A stretch of DNA of 64,000 nt from the NCBI RefSeq assembly GCF_000002235.5, contig NW_022145544.1, positions 660,501 through 724,500 of the forward strand. Reading direction: 5' to 3'. Each line of letters begins with the position of its first letter. Positions within the stretch are counted from its first letter, which is position 1. A program made the position numbers and the translations under genes. The notes under the pieces were generated by a model. The model ran no database searches and was not told the DNA's origin. It worked only from the letters and a program-made list of their open reading frames with translations. The stretch is from Strongylocentrotus purpuratus. Its lineage: Eukaryota > Echinodermata > Echinoidea > Camarodonta > Strongylocentrotidae. Shown here piece after piece: positions 1 to 10,689 of this stretch.

Positions 1-140
1 GTTGCAACTGCAAGCTACGGGGCATCAAAAATATAATAGCTTAATTATTGTGCTCAAATTCTTGTGTTAAATCCAAATTTATCCGTTTGACAATCGAATC
101 CATGAGCTGGTTCTGTACGCGTCTCTAGTTCTACTATGAA
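1..140 (-). other. 5'UTR exon (partial) of a further Rho gene off the left edge
   Basis: This stretch is a near-copy of 24929-25075, the probable first non-coding exon of RhoA-like gene A. In the second copy the exon ends in a strong minus-strand splice donor (GTGAGT read leftward from 24922) only six bases beyond the position equivalent to base 1 here, so the donor itself is just outside the window. By this homology a minus-strand Rho gene should continue to the left. No coding sequence is visible. The exon call rests on the duplication and the promoter motifs, not on transcript data. Confidence 0.4.
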
Positions 141-154
141 CAACTCACTAGAGG

Positions 155-222
155 TCGGTGGTATTTATACGTTGTACCCGTGCATTCTAAAAATAGCACC
201 GGGATAGCTCTTTCATTGGTTG
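155..222 (-). promoter_or_regulatory. TATA/MEF2/CCAAT promoter of the left-edge Rho gene
   Basis: On the minus strand there is a CCAAT box (ATTGG on plus at 215-219), a perfect MEF2-type site CTAAAAATAG (187-196) and a TATA box TATAAATA (162-169), in that order toward the start. Spacing from the TATA box puts transcription start near 130. The same three sites in the same order occur at 25104-25161. Function is inferred from motif order and conservation between copies. Confidence 0.45.
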
Positions 223-1679
223 AAAGAGAAATTACGAAATCTTCCAAGTTTTAGACAGTTTGAAAATAACAGAATAAAGATGTTTCTAATCACATTCACA
301 TCGATTGCGATATATTCTGTTTGTCTTTGATATAAGATCATTTTGCATGTAAAATATATGAACATCACTGGGGATTAGAACATTATAGGCCTAGCTCTAA
401 TTTGAAAGGACTTAATTGTTTTTACATGTCTTCTTCATTTTAGGGTGATTAAGATAAGCCAATAAATATAAACTATTCAAACTTGGAAAAAAACAAATGA
501 ACAGTAGTTACAATCATTTTATAAGCAACAATAATGGAATATAAAAGTTTTTCTTTAAACACATAAAAAGGGGCAGCATGACAAATTAATTTGGACAAAT
601 CCTTCAGCATAGGAGAAAATCATCAAAAGTCATCAAAAATCATCGAAAGTGGTCAATTCCAATTTAATTTCAAATCTCGACTTCTAGTTAAAAGCACATT
701 ATTTTCATGAAATTCAGGGCCCTTTTCACTAAAACTTGATAGTGCTAAGTTCGATGACAACTTTACTAACAGCCAATCAAATTATCATCTGTTATTTATA
801 TCTTATAATATAATTCTATAACAGAGGGTCATCTTAAAAATATATAGATTGTGTATATTAAGAACAAACTTTCAAGTCCGAATGATTTTGCAAAATGAAT
901 AAAAAGTTTTTGTTTCCTTTCCATTTCTTCTCTGGGAGTTATGATGGAGGGAAACATAACTACAGAATTAAAAGCCATTTTAATAGGCTATAGGCCAAAA
1001 CAGACCGTAAATGGGGATTATAAATTTAATGTCATTATGCCCTTGGAGTTTCCTTGCTTACTTCATCTACATAATGTTATTCTTTACAAATATTGTGAAT
1101 TGTATACACACATACACACATTTTTTGAACAATTTTAATTGTTGCATTTCAACTGAGAACAGGGGGATGGATGGCAACAAAATTAAAGACAATATGAAAG
1201 AACGAAATAGAATATTATTTTGACAAATTATAGATAGATAGACAATGATAATACCTTGAAGTAGATGTCAAAAAAGGTTTTTATTTTAATTTTAATTAAG
1301 TTCTAGATGTTATTGGGAGTGAAATATGATGTACAACGATTCTTCATCCTGATATTTTTTTCTTCATCCACAATTTATGGCTTTTGATTTTATTATGTTA
1401 AGCCCATTATTAACGTTTTCTGTATAAACATGCATAATAACGAAAGAAATTAAAAAAGCAAGAACTTTACTTAGTATATTATAACGGTTGAAATAGAATT
1501 GATCGAATGTCTAAGAATAGAACACAAAACTGCTGAAAACAGAATGGGTCATTGGGTGTGTATACCATCCAAGTGACTCATAATTTGTACAGCTATTGCA
1601 AGTAGGCTATAATACCAACTCCGAGATGGCGCTGTTCAAATTTTGATAAAATGTTATCGATAGTAATGTGGCATAGCAT

Positions 1680-3299
1680 AGGGAGGTCTTAAATTGACAG
1701 ATTTTCAATTATTTATTCGAACACAAAGAATCATGTGGATGAAAAGACTTATAACAGGAGATTCAAATATGATTTGGAAACGTTATTTTAAATACCTGAC
1801 TAGAAAATATGGCGGCCTCTTGATTTTTTTCAGTAATGTATCGCCAGATTTACTTGCACTGTCATTACCAGATTTTTACCGTAGCATGCTGGAGGCTTGG
1901 CTGGGGACAAAAGCCTTTTTGCTTAAGAACGAAATTTCAAAAAGAAATCAAATTATTTACAATAATAGATGTATCCGCATTCAGGGGCAAATATGTTTCC
2001 ATGAAGACTTATTTCTGAAAAATGTTTTTAAAATACATCATATTGTTGATAAGAAAGGTGAATTGAAATCTATCACAGAATTTAAGAAAATGGGTTTAAA
2101 CAACATTGAAATAAATATAATAAAACAGTTATATGAAGGCATTCCATTCTCATGGAAAACTCTTTTGAATATATATGAACATCCTTGTGAGGATACTGAA
2201 TTAAGTTTAGAATTCATTATTAACGGAAACCCTCACTCTTTGCAAGGCATAACATCAAAATATATCTATAGTACATTGTTAAAAATGAGAAAGGAAAAAT
2301 CTTATGCTACATGCAACTTAGAACGTACGTACAATATGGTCGAAAATGACACGAGAACAATTTTCTTAAGACCCCGAAAATCCACTATAGACAGAAAGCT
2401 GAGGGAATTTCAATATAAAATGTTATATAATTTAATTTATACAAATAAGCATCTATACACTTTCAAACATGTAGTGAGCAATCTTTGCTCCTTTTGCAAT
2501 AAACACGAAGAAACCTATGAGCATCTGTTTTTTACCTGTGAAAAGGTAGCAAATATTTGGAAGGACTGCGGTGACCTTTTTTCTTTAACAGCATTAAAAA
2601 ATCTACATTGGCAAGAAATTCATATCGGGATAAAAAGATCCAATGTGGGAGAAGAACAACTGTTAAATCACATTATTCTTTTAACAAAACATATGATTTT
2701 TAAATATAGTTCAACTCAAAATAGACCCCCAATTCCTCAAGAAATTAAAAAAAGAATAATAGAAAATAGGCAAGAAGAAAAGGAATTAGCGGGGGAGAGA
2801 GGCACTTTAACACTTCACTTCAGAAAATGGGACAACTTCCACAGTTAAGGACGGCGAGGCAAATACTTCTTTTTCAGACTCAGACATTTTTTTGTTTTGG
2901 TTTAAATATATAGTTTGGTCTTAAGGAAAAGGAAGAGACAGGATTTCCAACAAATGTGTAGATGTGAATGCTCGGGCAGGGAGGGGGGATTTGTTAAGCT
3001 TTGGAATGAAGGGGGGAAGGGGGATAGGTCAGTTTGTATGTGTGTCTGAGTATGTGAGCGTGTGTGGTGTGTCTGTCTGTCTGTAACTCTTTGATTTATA
3101 ATATTCGTTCAGTGTAATTAAATGTAAACATTATGTACTGTGTATTAAACTATCTTATGTATTTTTTGAGAAATGTACAATTTTCTTAATATTTTGATAT
3201 ATGTAAATCAATGAAGCTGTATATTTGTTTGTTATATATTTTGTACTGAATGAATACAATAAAACAATACTACAAAAAAAAAAAAAAAAAAAAAAAAAT
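1680..3299 (+). mobile_element. 5'-truncated L1/Tx1-like LINE insertion with poly(A) tail
   Basis: The insert starts inside a reverse-transcriptase-type ORF and ends, after a 3'UTR and an AATAAA-like signal (ATACAATAAAAC near 3254), in a run of about 24 A. The paralogous site in copy 2 (26681-26690) is uninterrupted, so it serves as an empty site. A short imperfect target duplication, ATAGCAT at 1673-1679 and ATAGCGT at 3299-3305, flanks the insert. Extreme 5' truncation, poly(A) tail and target duplication are the signature of target-primed reverse transcription. Confidence 0.85.
1682..2848 (+). pseudogene. LINE ORF2 C-terminal fragment (zinc-knuckle RVT region)
   Basis: Open for about 389 codons, from the truncation point to a stop at 2848. 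It begins with GGLKLTDFQLF, the typical start of the L1/Tx1 segment after the reverse transcriptase domain, followed by a W-rich helical region. Near its C-terminus it has the zf-RVT pattern FQYKMLYNLIYTNKHL, then CSFC and H-x3-Y-E-H-x3-C (about 2400-2560). The reverse transcriptase catalytic core and endonuclease are absent, so it cannot move by itself. The frame is unbroken, which suggests a fairly recent insertion. Confidence 0.85.
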
Positions 3300-3528
3300 A
3301 GCGTGTCAGGCGAAGGCGGCGAGGGAACTCTGGGTGGTGGTGGTGGTGGTGGTGGGGGGGGGCACCAAACTTGTCTATACGTGGAGTAGAGTAGAGTGCA
3401 GTTGGGGAGTACTCCATCCCGCCCCTACCCCCTTTCTGGAAAAAATGTAACTGACAACGTATACAACGCGTGATAAGTAGCGTCATTTTTTAAATTTTTG
3501 TAATACCCTTAGGCTCTCTGATATAATT

Positions 3529-3541
3529 CTCTCTCTCTCTC

Positions 3542-3575
<34 letters not shown>

Positions 3576-3582
3576 GCTCTCT
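3529..3582 (+). repeat. (CT)n microsatellite
   Basis: About 54 bases of nearly pure CT repeat. The equivalent position in the second duplication copy (about 26930-26960) also carries a CT run of different length. Confidence 0.9.
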
Positions 3583-4204
3583 TGATCTTCATGGTCAATT
3601 ATCTATCCTGTCTTGTTATGATGCATACGTTTATGATGAGCATACACAATATAAAGATTGGAAGACTAGTCTTGATTTCTGTTATTTTCAAACTATCTAA
3701 ACTCATAAAGTGCATCAAATGCTTTGTAAACCAAAATATTAGAGCTCGCCTATTTTTAGATCGCATACGTTGGGTGCAAAGGTATAAAAGGATTGTACTC
3801 AACCTCCTTTGTGAATTCGGGCCACGATGTTTGAATAGTGTCAACGGAACTGCAGGCCTAAACTTGAACATCATTATTTCCGTTCAGTCCCGGACTCCCG
3901 TATTATTACTATTTTATTGTGTTTGAAACAAGACGTACTCTAACTGTACTGCTAACATTGCAATCATGGACATGGGCTGATTTCCACAATTTTTTTCTCA
4001 TTATGCCTTACATTACAACTTTTATTGGTGAGTATAGTAGCACTCATGAATGTTTCTTTCTGAATTTCACGAGGACACAAGTGTGATTTGAGTGAGGGAG
4101 GTTTGTAAATTAAGGGGGGGGGGTCATTGAAGCACGTATCGTTTAAGAGCCGTATTGAACTTATTCTGATGCTGTATCTCATTGTTGTTCCATCGTGCCT
4201 CTAA

Positions 4205-4339
4205 GCTTGTCTTCTTCTCCTCCTCCTCCTCCTCCTTCTCCTCCTCCTCTGTACTCTTTCTTCTCCTTATTCTTCGTTTTCTTCTTCTCATTCTTTTCCT
4301 CTGCTTTAGTTCTGCTTCTCCTGCTTCTCCTTTTCCTTC

Positions 4340-4371
<32 letters not shown>

Positions 4372-4462
4372 CTTCTTCTTCGTCTTCTTCATTTTCTTGT
4401 TCTTCTCCTTCTTCTTCTGCATCTTCTTTTTCTTCTTCCTCTTCTTTTTTCTTCTCTTCTTT
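4205..4462 (+). repeat. (CTT/CTC)n pyrimidine microsatellite
   Basis: About 250 bases of CTT and CTC triplets on the plus strand. Conceptual translations are poly-Ser or poly-Leu and are not genes. A shorter version lies at 29065-29170 in the second copy, in each case a few hundred bases upstream of the Rho-like coding exon. Confidence 0.9.
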
Positions 4463-4632
4463 AAAGTTCTGCTTAATTCTTACAAATTATTATTCAAACA
4501 GATAAATCTAAACTGACTTTAATATACAGTATATTATATTTCAACACAAGCGTGACGAATATATAGGTAGGCCTAATAATAACTGCCTGGTGTTATAATT
4601 TGTGTTATTTTATTTCAGTGTTGAACTAGAGA

Positions 4633-6067
4633 ATGGCTACTATCAGGACGGATGTGTCCATAGTTGGGAGCCAATGCGGGAAAACAAGTCTCCAAACTGC
4701 ATTCGTCAAAGACAGATTCGACCCTCGAGATGTATACATTTACTCAATATAGTATTTGATTGTAGCACCAGTCTCATTTATCACGATTGCTATAGGTTGA
4801 GCTGGGAATATGGGATACACCAAGTCAAGAATTGTATGGAAGACTGAGAACTGCATTCGCATACCCCAAGACGGACGTTGTACTTCTTTGCTTCTCGTTT
4901 GATCGACCCGACAGATTTGAAGACATCTCGGAGAAATGGATACCAGAGGTGAGGCATAACGGTTCTCCGCAGTCAATATCCTAATGTAGATTAACTGAAA
5001 TTCTTATCTTCAACCCGACCCTGCATGGACCAAACACTATGGCCCGAATTCACAAAGGAGGTTTGTCGACAAACCGAGGTTTATGTACGTCATATGACGC
5101 GTTTTGACGCCTTTTTTACAAACCTGGTTTGTAAAAAACAAAAGGAGGTTTGTCGAAACAAAAGGAGGTTTGTCGACAAACCTCCTTTGTGAATTCGGGC
5201 CTATCAGTCCAGTCAATCTAGCGATATTTATATTTAGGAGGTTACCCACTACCTCTACCTAACCACAACCCTGACCCTAAACCTAACCCAAACCCCATTG
5301 CAAAAAAAAAACAACTATCGCAATAATAACCTTTGACGAAAGAAAGCCAGGGGCAAATGTTGGCAGCCCCGTTCCGGTTGATCTCATCTTATTGAAATGT
5401 TAAAAAGTCTTAAACATCATAAGCGTTAGGGATTGGTGACCTTTTATTTAATAGCTTATTACACCTTTTAGAGGGGCATGATATCTTAGTAATGTCCCTA
5501 ATGAGCACCCCCCCCCCTCATTAATATGTATAATTGTAATAAATGGGACCGTCAATACCTATAAAACATTTAATGAAGTTGGTAGACTAGGGGACTGTGG
5601 TGAAAAAAAATGTAACCGGTTTTACTTAACAGGTTTCCTTTGCTTGGCATGAAAGGAATATCAAAACAGTTATGAACCGGAAGTGAACATAATTATGGCT
5701 GTCTAAAATCAAGTCAGTAGAAGCAAGTATACACAGATCATAATATATTTTATCAATGGTCTGTACGTTTTTTAAATCCCTTTTTTAATAGGTGAAGAAG
5801 TACCTCCCAAAGGCACCTATCATTTTTGTGGGGAACAAGAAAGATCTTCAAAATGACAAGGATACAATACAAGAATTGTTAAAGAAGAATCAGGAACCGG
5901 TAAAAACAGAGGATGCCCAGGTCCTTGCAAAAAAGATCGGCGCCATTTCATATCTAGAATGCTCGGCCAAGGAAAACAAAGGCATCAGAGAAGTGTTTGA
6001 GACTGTAGCATTGGCAGGAATAAAACAGGATGAAAAGAAGAAGTCGTCAAAATGCACCCTCTTGTGA
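4633..6067 (+). pseudogene. Atypical Rho-like GTPase, copy 1 (exon 1 truncated)
   Basis: Exons: 4619-~4731 (acceptor TTTCAG, ATG at 4633), 4796-4948, 5792-6067. Exon 1 reads MATIRTDVSIVGSQCGKT, then falls out of homology after DPRD and stops at TAG. Compared with copy 2, about 1.45 kb containing the switch I codons, the donor and most of intron 1 is deleted. Exon 2 encodes the DTPSQE equivalent of switch II and ends in WIPE with a GTGAGG donor. Exon 3 is intact, with GNKKD, ECSAK, a Lys-rich tail and a CTLL prenylation box. The P-loop is one residue short (GSQCGKT against GDGACGKT) and the DxxG glycine is Ser. A cryptic donor GTATAC at 4732 would join exon 2 in frame but without switch I. Most likely a pseudogene; transcription is unknown. 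Confidence 0.75.
5041..5201. mobile_element. Small TIR element (GGCCCGAATTCACAAAGG family)
   Basis: A 161-bp palindrome-like element whose ends are inverted copies of GGCCCGAATTCACAAAGG followed by AGGTTTGTCGACAAACC. It is flanked by TAT at 5038-5040 and 5202-5204, a possible 3-bp target duplication. It sits in intron 2 of Rho-like copy 1. A diverged and partly deleted copy is at 31209-31310 in the second duplicate, and a lone end is at 3808-3830. Confidence 0.75.
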
Positions 6068-6235
6068 ATAAAAGAACCTTAGATATATCGCAATTGGCTT
6101 ATCTGGGGGGGGGGGTAAATATCGCTGATCTAACCAATATACGTCCTTCAGGAAGACATTTTTTCATGTATACTATTTTGATTCGTCAAGACGTTACTTT
6201 TCTATTCTCATATAAGTTTTTCATAAGCAGGGGGG

Positions 6236-6760
6236 GGGCCGAAAGTTCCCCGAAAGTGCCCGTTTTAACATAGGAAGAGTACCCTATATTACTTTGGCAA
6301 GTGCCCCTTTTCCTTTTAATAAGTGCCCCTTTTCACTTCTGATAAGTGCCCGTTTTATTTTGACATTGACCATTTTCGTTGTGTTAAGTGTCCCTTCTCA
6401 TTAATGCCCGCTTTTCACCTCAGAAAAATGCCCCTATATTAACATCTGGTAAGTGCCCCTTTTCATTATCTGTGGTAAGCGCTCTTTTTCATTTCGACAC
6501 AACCCATATTTTCCCTTCGTATAATTGCCCCTTTTTCCCATTTCCTTTTTATTAAAGGCCGTTTCCCCCTTCTCATAAATGCCCCTTTTCAACTCTGATA
6601 AGCGCCCCTTTTATTTTGACACGTGTTCCCTTTTCCCTTCAAATAAATGCCTCTTTTCCTTATGAAAAATGCCCCCTTTTCTTTTTAATAAGAGCCCTTT
6701 TCCCTTCACACAAATGCCCCCTTTTCATCCCTGATCGATTCCCCTATTAAACACAGATAG
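6236..6760 (+). repeat. Degenerate GTGCCCC minisatellite
   Basis: About 20 imperfect units of roughly 22-28 bases, each with a core like AAGTGCCCCTTTT followed by a pyrimidine-rich spacer. The array begins just after the 3' end of Rho-like copy 1 and is interrupted by a LINE fragment (6830-7935). Related arrays are at 7960-8115, 32584-32960 and 49620-51330. Confidence 0.8.
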
Positions 6761-6829
6761 GTGAATTTTTCCAGATATTTTACGATGTAATTTAAATAAG
6801 AAAGATATGAAAATGCTGTGTATACAAAA

Positions 6830-7935
6830 TGGACTGTCAGAGTTTTATCAAAATCTTCTTGTTGCATGGTCAAAATTCAAATATTGAGGTTTAGTTGAGG
6901 TAACAGTAATAGAAGAGGAGATATTATGGAAAAACAGTCATATTAAATTTTAAAATTCTATATTATTGTTTTCAAAGTGGTACGTAGATGGAATTTGTAA
7001 AGTAAAGCACGTGATTACAAATGGTAGTTGGATAGACTCGATTCTGTTAAATAGTAAAGTTGGTATTCATCAATTATTATTTGAGTTCGAATACGCAAAA
7101 TTGAAGAAATGTTTCCCATGCTATTGGTTAAATAAATTATACGTTCTAAAGAAGGTTCAATTAAGTAGTAAACAAAACGATTCATATGTAATCGAAGTAG
7201 CTACAGGGGATTTTGTTGATATATCTAGTTTCAAGACGAAACATTTTTATTTATCCCTCCTGAAACTAAAACTTCAAAAACCAAATGTTACACGTTGCTG
7301 GGAATATTACTTGAACTTTCCTCTTTCTTTTAATTGGCAGAAAGCATTCAATTTTAATTTTCAACAAATAGGAAATAATATGATAAAGCATGTTAATTTT
7401 AAAATATTGCATAATATATTTCCATCAAAACATAATTTATGCATATGGCGTATAATGGAAAATGACCAGTGTGATATATGTAAGAAACAGAAACTACTCA
7501 TGTCTTGTTAAAACGTAAAAAGGTTAGAATTTTTTTGGAAAATCATTGAAAATTTATATTATAATTACTTTCATTAACAAATAAATATTAATGAAAAAGC
7601 ATTAGTTATAGGTTATTCTATTGAAAAAAGGGAAAACTTTGTGATAAACTTCATGTTAATTTTAGGACAATACATAATATACAAAATGTATATTACACTG
7701 CGGTGTGATGGTAAAGAGTTCAATAGTAAAAGTCTGTTCATTAATTTCAAATTAAAACTACGATATTACATAGCAAATAAACAAAGTATTTATTGACGAA
7801 ACACAAAGAAATTGTTCAAGAAATGTTAAGGTTATAACTATTTATTTAATTACTTTTGTATTTTTTTATTATGTTAAAATGTAAATTGATGTAAATATAT
7901 ATGAAATGTGAAATATGTGAAATAAAACACCTCGG
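6830..7935 (+). mobile_element. Decayed L1/Tx1-like LINE fragment
   Basis: Reading frame 6966-7511 gives FSKWYVDGICKV, later NFKILHNIFPSKHNLCIWRI followed by CDICKK, matching the post-RT and zinc-knuckle part of L1/Tx1-type ORF2. It then breaks off at a stop. The rest, to a 3' end with AATAAAACACC near 7925, is AT-rich and frame-disrupted. It splits the GTGCCCC minisatellite, so it was inserted into that array. It is a different and older copy than the LINE at 1680-3299. Confidence 0.7.
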
Positions 7936-7959
7936 TAAGAGGACAAGAAAAACAAATCT

Positions 7960-8115
7960 CTAGTAAGTGCCCTCTTCCAGGTGCGAGGAGTGCCCCATTT
8001 TCACCTCTGATAATTGCCCTTTTTACTCTGTCACGTGCTCCTTTCTTTTTTAATAGATGTCCATTATCCTACATTAGAGTATCCCCTAATTTAAAGCGAC
8101 TAAGAGCAACCTTTT
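7960..8115 (+). repeat. GTGCCCC minisatellite, continuation
   Basis: Five or six further degenerate units (AGTGCCCTCTTCC, GTGCCCCATTTTC and similar) resume directly after the LINE fragment, which supports insertion of the LINE into one original array. Confidence 0.7.
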
Positions 8116-8124
8116 CTTTAATTT

Positions 8125-9320
8125 CATTTAATAAGATCATCTGTCATGTAAAGTATATGAACATTACTGGGGATTCGAACATTATAGGCCTAATTAGATT
8201 TGAAATTCCTTGTTTTTACATCTTGTTCGAACAAGCATAAGGTCTCCTCTTTTTTCATGTACAAAACATGATCTTACATAAGTAACTTTTTATAGAATTT
8301 CTTTAGTTAATGACGAGAGTTGTATGTTAATTATTAATATTACACTTTGAATTATGTTTGTTTTATTGATAACCTGCTGTTCCTGATACTTTAAAGAACT
8401 ATGAACTATGTCTTATTCACTTTAGGGTGATTATATTAAAGAGATAGGCCTAGAGTTATAGACCATTCAAACAGAGAATAAAACAAGTAATTAAAACAGT
8501 AAATAAATTTATTACATAAGCAACAATAATGGAATATAAAAGTATTTCTTTGTAAACGTAAAAAGTGGTAACATGACAAATCTCAATTCAAATCTCGATT
8601 TTGCAGAGTGGATGAAAAGTTTTCCTTTTCTTTTATGAAGGAAGAAAACACTGAAGCAGAATTTTATAATAATTATGTAGACCAAGTACGTTCTTATCAA
8701 ATTAATTTATAGCTATAGTTGATTATAGGCTAAGCCAAAACAGACCGTGAATGGGGATTATAAATTTAATGTCATTATGCATTTAAGTTTCCCTGCTTAC
8801 TTCATCTACATAATGTTATTCTTTAAAACTATTGTGAATTGATAATATGAACTATATACACACATACACACATGTTTTGAAACATTTTATTTGTTGCATT
8901 TCAACTGAGAACAGGGGGATGGATGGCAACACAATTAAAGACAATATGAAAGAACGAAATAGAATAGTATTTCGTTCTTTCATATTGTCTTTAATTTTGT
9001 TGCCATCAAATTTTGACGAAGTACAAATAGATAGACAATGATAATACCTTGAAGTACATGTCAAAATAGGCTGTTAATTTAATTTTAAGTAAGTTCTAGA
9101 TGTAAATGGGAGTGAAATATGGTGTACAACTATTCTTCACCCTAATATTTTTTTTCTTCATCCACAATTCATAGTTTATGATTTTATATTATGTTAAGCC
9201 CATTAACGTTTTCTGTATAAACACATAATAATGAAAGAAATTAAAAAGCAAAAACATTACTTGGTATATTATACGCGTTGAAATAGAATTGATCGAATGT
9301 CTAAGAATAGAACACAAAGG
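8125..9320 (+). repeat. Third partial copy of the duplicated spacer
   Basis: Colinear with about 335-1525 and 25280-26560. Shared landmarks are the AACATTACTGGGGATTCGAACATTATAGGCC segment, the CAGACCGTGAATGGGG segment, the hairpin at 8922-9007 and the final GATCGAATGTCTAAGAATAGAACACAAA. It contains no promoter equivalent and no Rho exon, so it is a fragment. No gene is seen in it. Confidence 0.8.
8922..9007. repeat. 39-bp-arm hairpin
   Basis: Arms 8922-8960 and 8969-9007 are inverted copies with one mismatch around an 8-base loop. The arm includes GACAATATGAAAGAACG. The paralogous site at 26162-26291 has a longer, rearranged version. At 1170-1222 only the left arm remains, as expected from deletion within a palindrome. 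Confidence 0.85.
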
Positions 9321-9448
9321 CTAAATTGTTTTTCCTATGGACTATCTATAGTACTTGCGTATGGGCAAATGGTCATTTTCCTCGACGACTTAAATTTACG
9401 AATAATTTCGTCAACTGAGTCAGCCTCAAAGCTATATATTTTAATGCA

Positions 9449-9735
9449 GGCGCGGAATCTTATTTTAGGGAGGGCGGTAGTGAGCAAGCGAATCACTTAA
9501 AGAGCGCGCCAAGCGCGCTCGATCATTAGGGGGTGTGTGGGTGTTAGGCGTTAAGCTTAGGCATTTCCTTAAATTATTAGGAAAAGAAGACGATTTATTG
9601 TACCGTTCTCGACTTTAATCCTAATTGTCTCAATGAAGTCCCCCCCCCCCCCCCTCCCGCGCGAAGCGCGGAAGCTTTGACGTTTCATTTAATTATTAGA
9701 GATAGAAGACGATTCGCTGCACCGTTTTCGACTCT
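9449..9735 (-). mobile_element. Decayed hAT-like element end
   Basis: Begins with CAGGCGCGGAATCTTATTTTAGG, then AGGGCGGTAGTGAGCAAGCGAATCACTT and GCGCGC-rich palindromes, matching the right end of the 47962-48710 element in reverse orientation. It then has two diverged copies of that element's internal repeat (GAAGACGATTTATTGTACCG and GAAGACGATTCGCTGCACCG). The other end runs into a CT microsatellite. Confidence 0.6.
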
Positions 9736-9767
9736 TAATAAGCCCTAATTGTCTAAATTCAGTTCCC

Positions 9768-9783
9768 CTTTCTCTCCCTCTCA

Positions 9784-9815
<32 letters not shown>

Positions 9816-9862
9816 CCCTCTCACTCTTTCTCTCCCTCTCACTCTCTCTCTCTCTCTCTTTC
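9768..9862 (+). repeat. (CT)n microsatellite
   Basis: Nearly pure CT repeats with CCCTCTCACT interruptions. Between here and 10690 I see no gene. Confidence 0.9.
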
Positions 9863-10689
9863 GTTATACACCTGTGTTCTAGTACACTATATATTCTCCA
9901 ATATGAATATCTTTGTAATTCCAGATACAATAGACCAATTTACTATTGTTTTCAAATTTTAAGGATACTTCTTGAACATAACTTGTCCTTGACAGCCCTA
10001 AAAGTTGTCTGACATAGCAACAATAAATAGACCCATTTAAAAAATGTGTTTAAATTAGTTAACTTGGCGATGAGCTATTTAATACATTCACCCAAAAGTC
10101 AGAATGCAATTTGCACTCAGCAGAATATATATACATTTCATTGGATTGCATTTTAGTTTAAATTTAAGTGCCTCAAAATCAAGGGAGTGCAAAAATTAGG
10201 GGAGTACCAGAGTGAAAAAATGTGCCATGCGTTCCTGCTGTTTAAACTTCCTGTAATTTGTTTGATTTCTTAACCACAAACATGTACAGGCATTCCATCA
10301 CTTCCCGAAAATACACTCGTTTGTTTGAAAAGTGGGTAGCAAAATATATCATTCAGATTCTAAGCATTATTTGGCACTATTTTACGAATGTATTAAGATC
10401 CCATCAACCCTACCCTCTTTTCTCTTGTATCGCTTTATTTAGTTTTATGTTTTGTTTGTTGGGTCCATTCTTATTCATTCCCACTTCCTAACTAATAGTG
10501 AAAGTAACAAAACAAGTTTTGTATACCATGTACATGTACCACACCCAACTACAGTATATACATGTCATACACAAACTTCAAACATAACCCTTGTGAACTC
10601 ATGAAAGGTACTTTGGTTCAAATATGTTCTTGAAGAAAAAACAACTTCTGTCATTCTATACGAGTATATGACTAATCCTAATCATATAA

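Larger units (their letters stand above)
1..6760 (+). repeat. Segmental duplication, copy 1
   Basis: Long direct duplication of 24929-32960. It carries the divergent promoter, about 4 kb of spacer, the atypical Rho-like gene and the start of the GTGCCCC minisatellite. The copies are close over long stretches (for example 1-700 against 24929-25640 and 4560-6230 against 29250-32540). They differ by a LINE insertion in copy 1 (1680-3299), a deletion through exon 1 in copy 1, and several insertions in copy 2. The stretch 350-1670 has no gene that I can recognise. Confidence 0.85.

Noticed and set aside
4182..4505. Ser- and Leu-rich frames of about 90-107 codons
   Set aside because: Translation of the CTT/CTC microsatellite.
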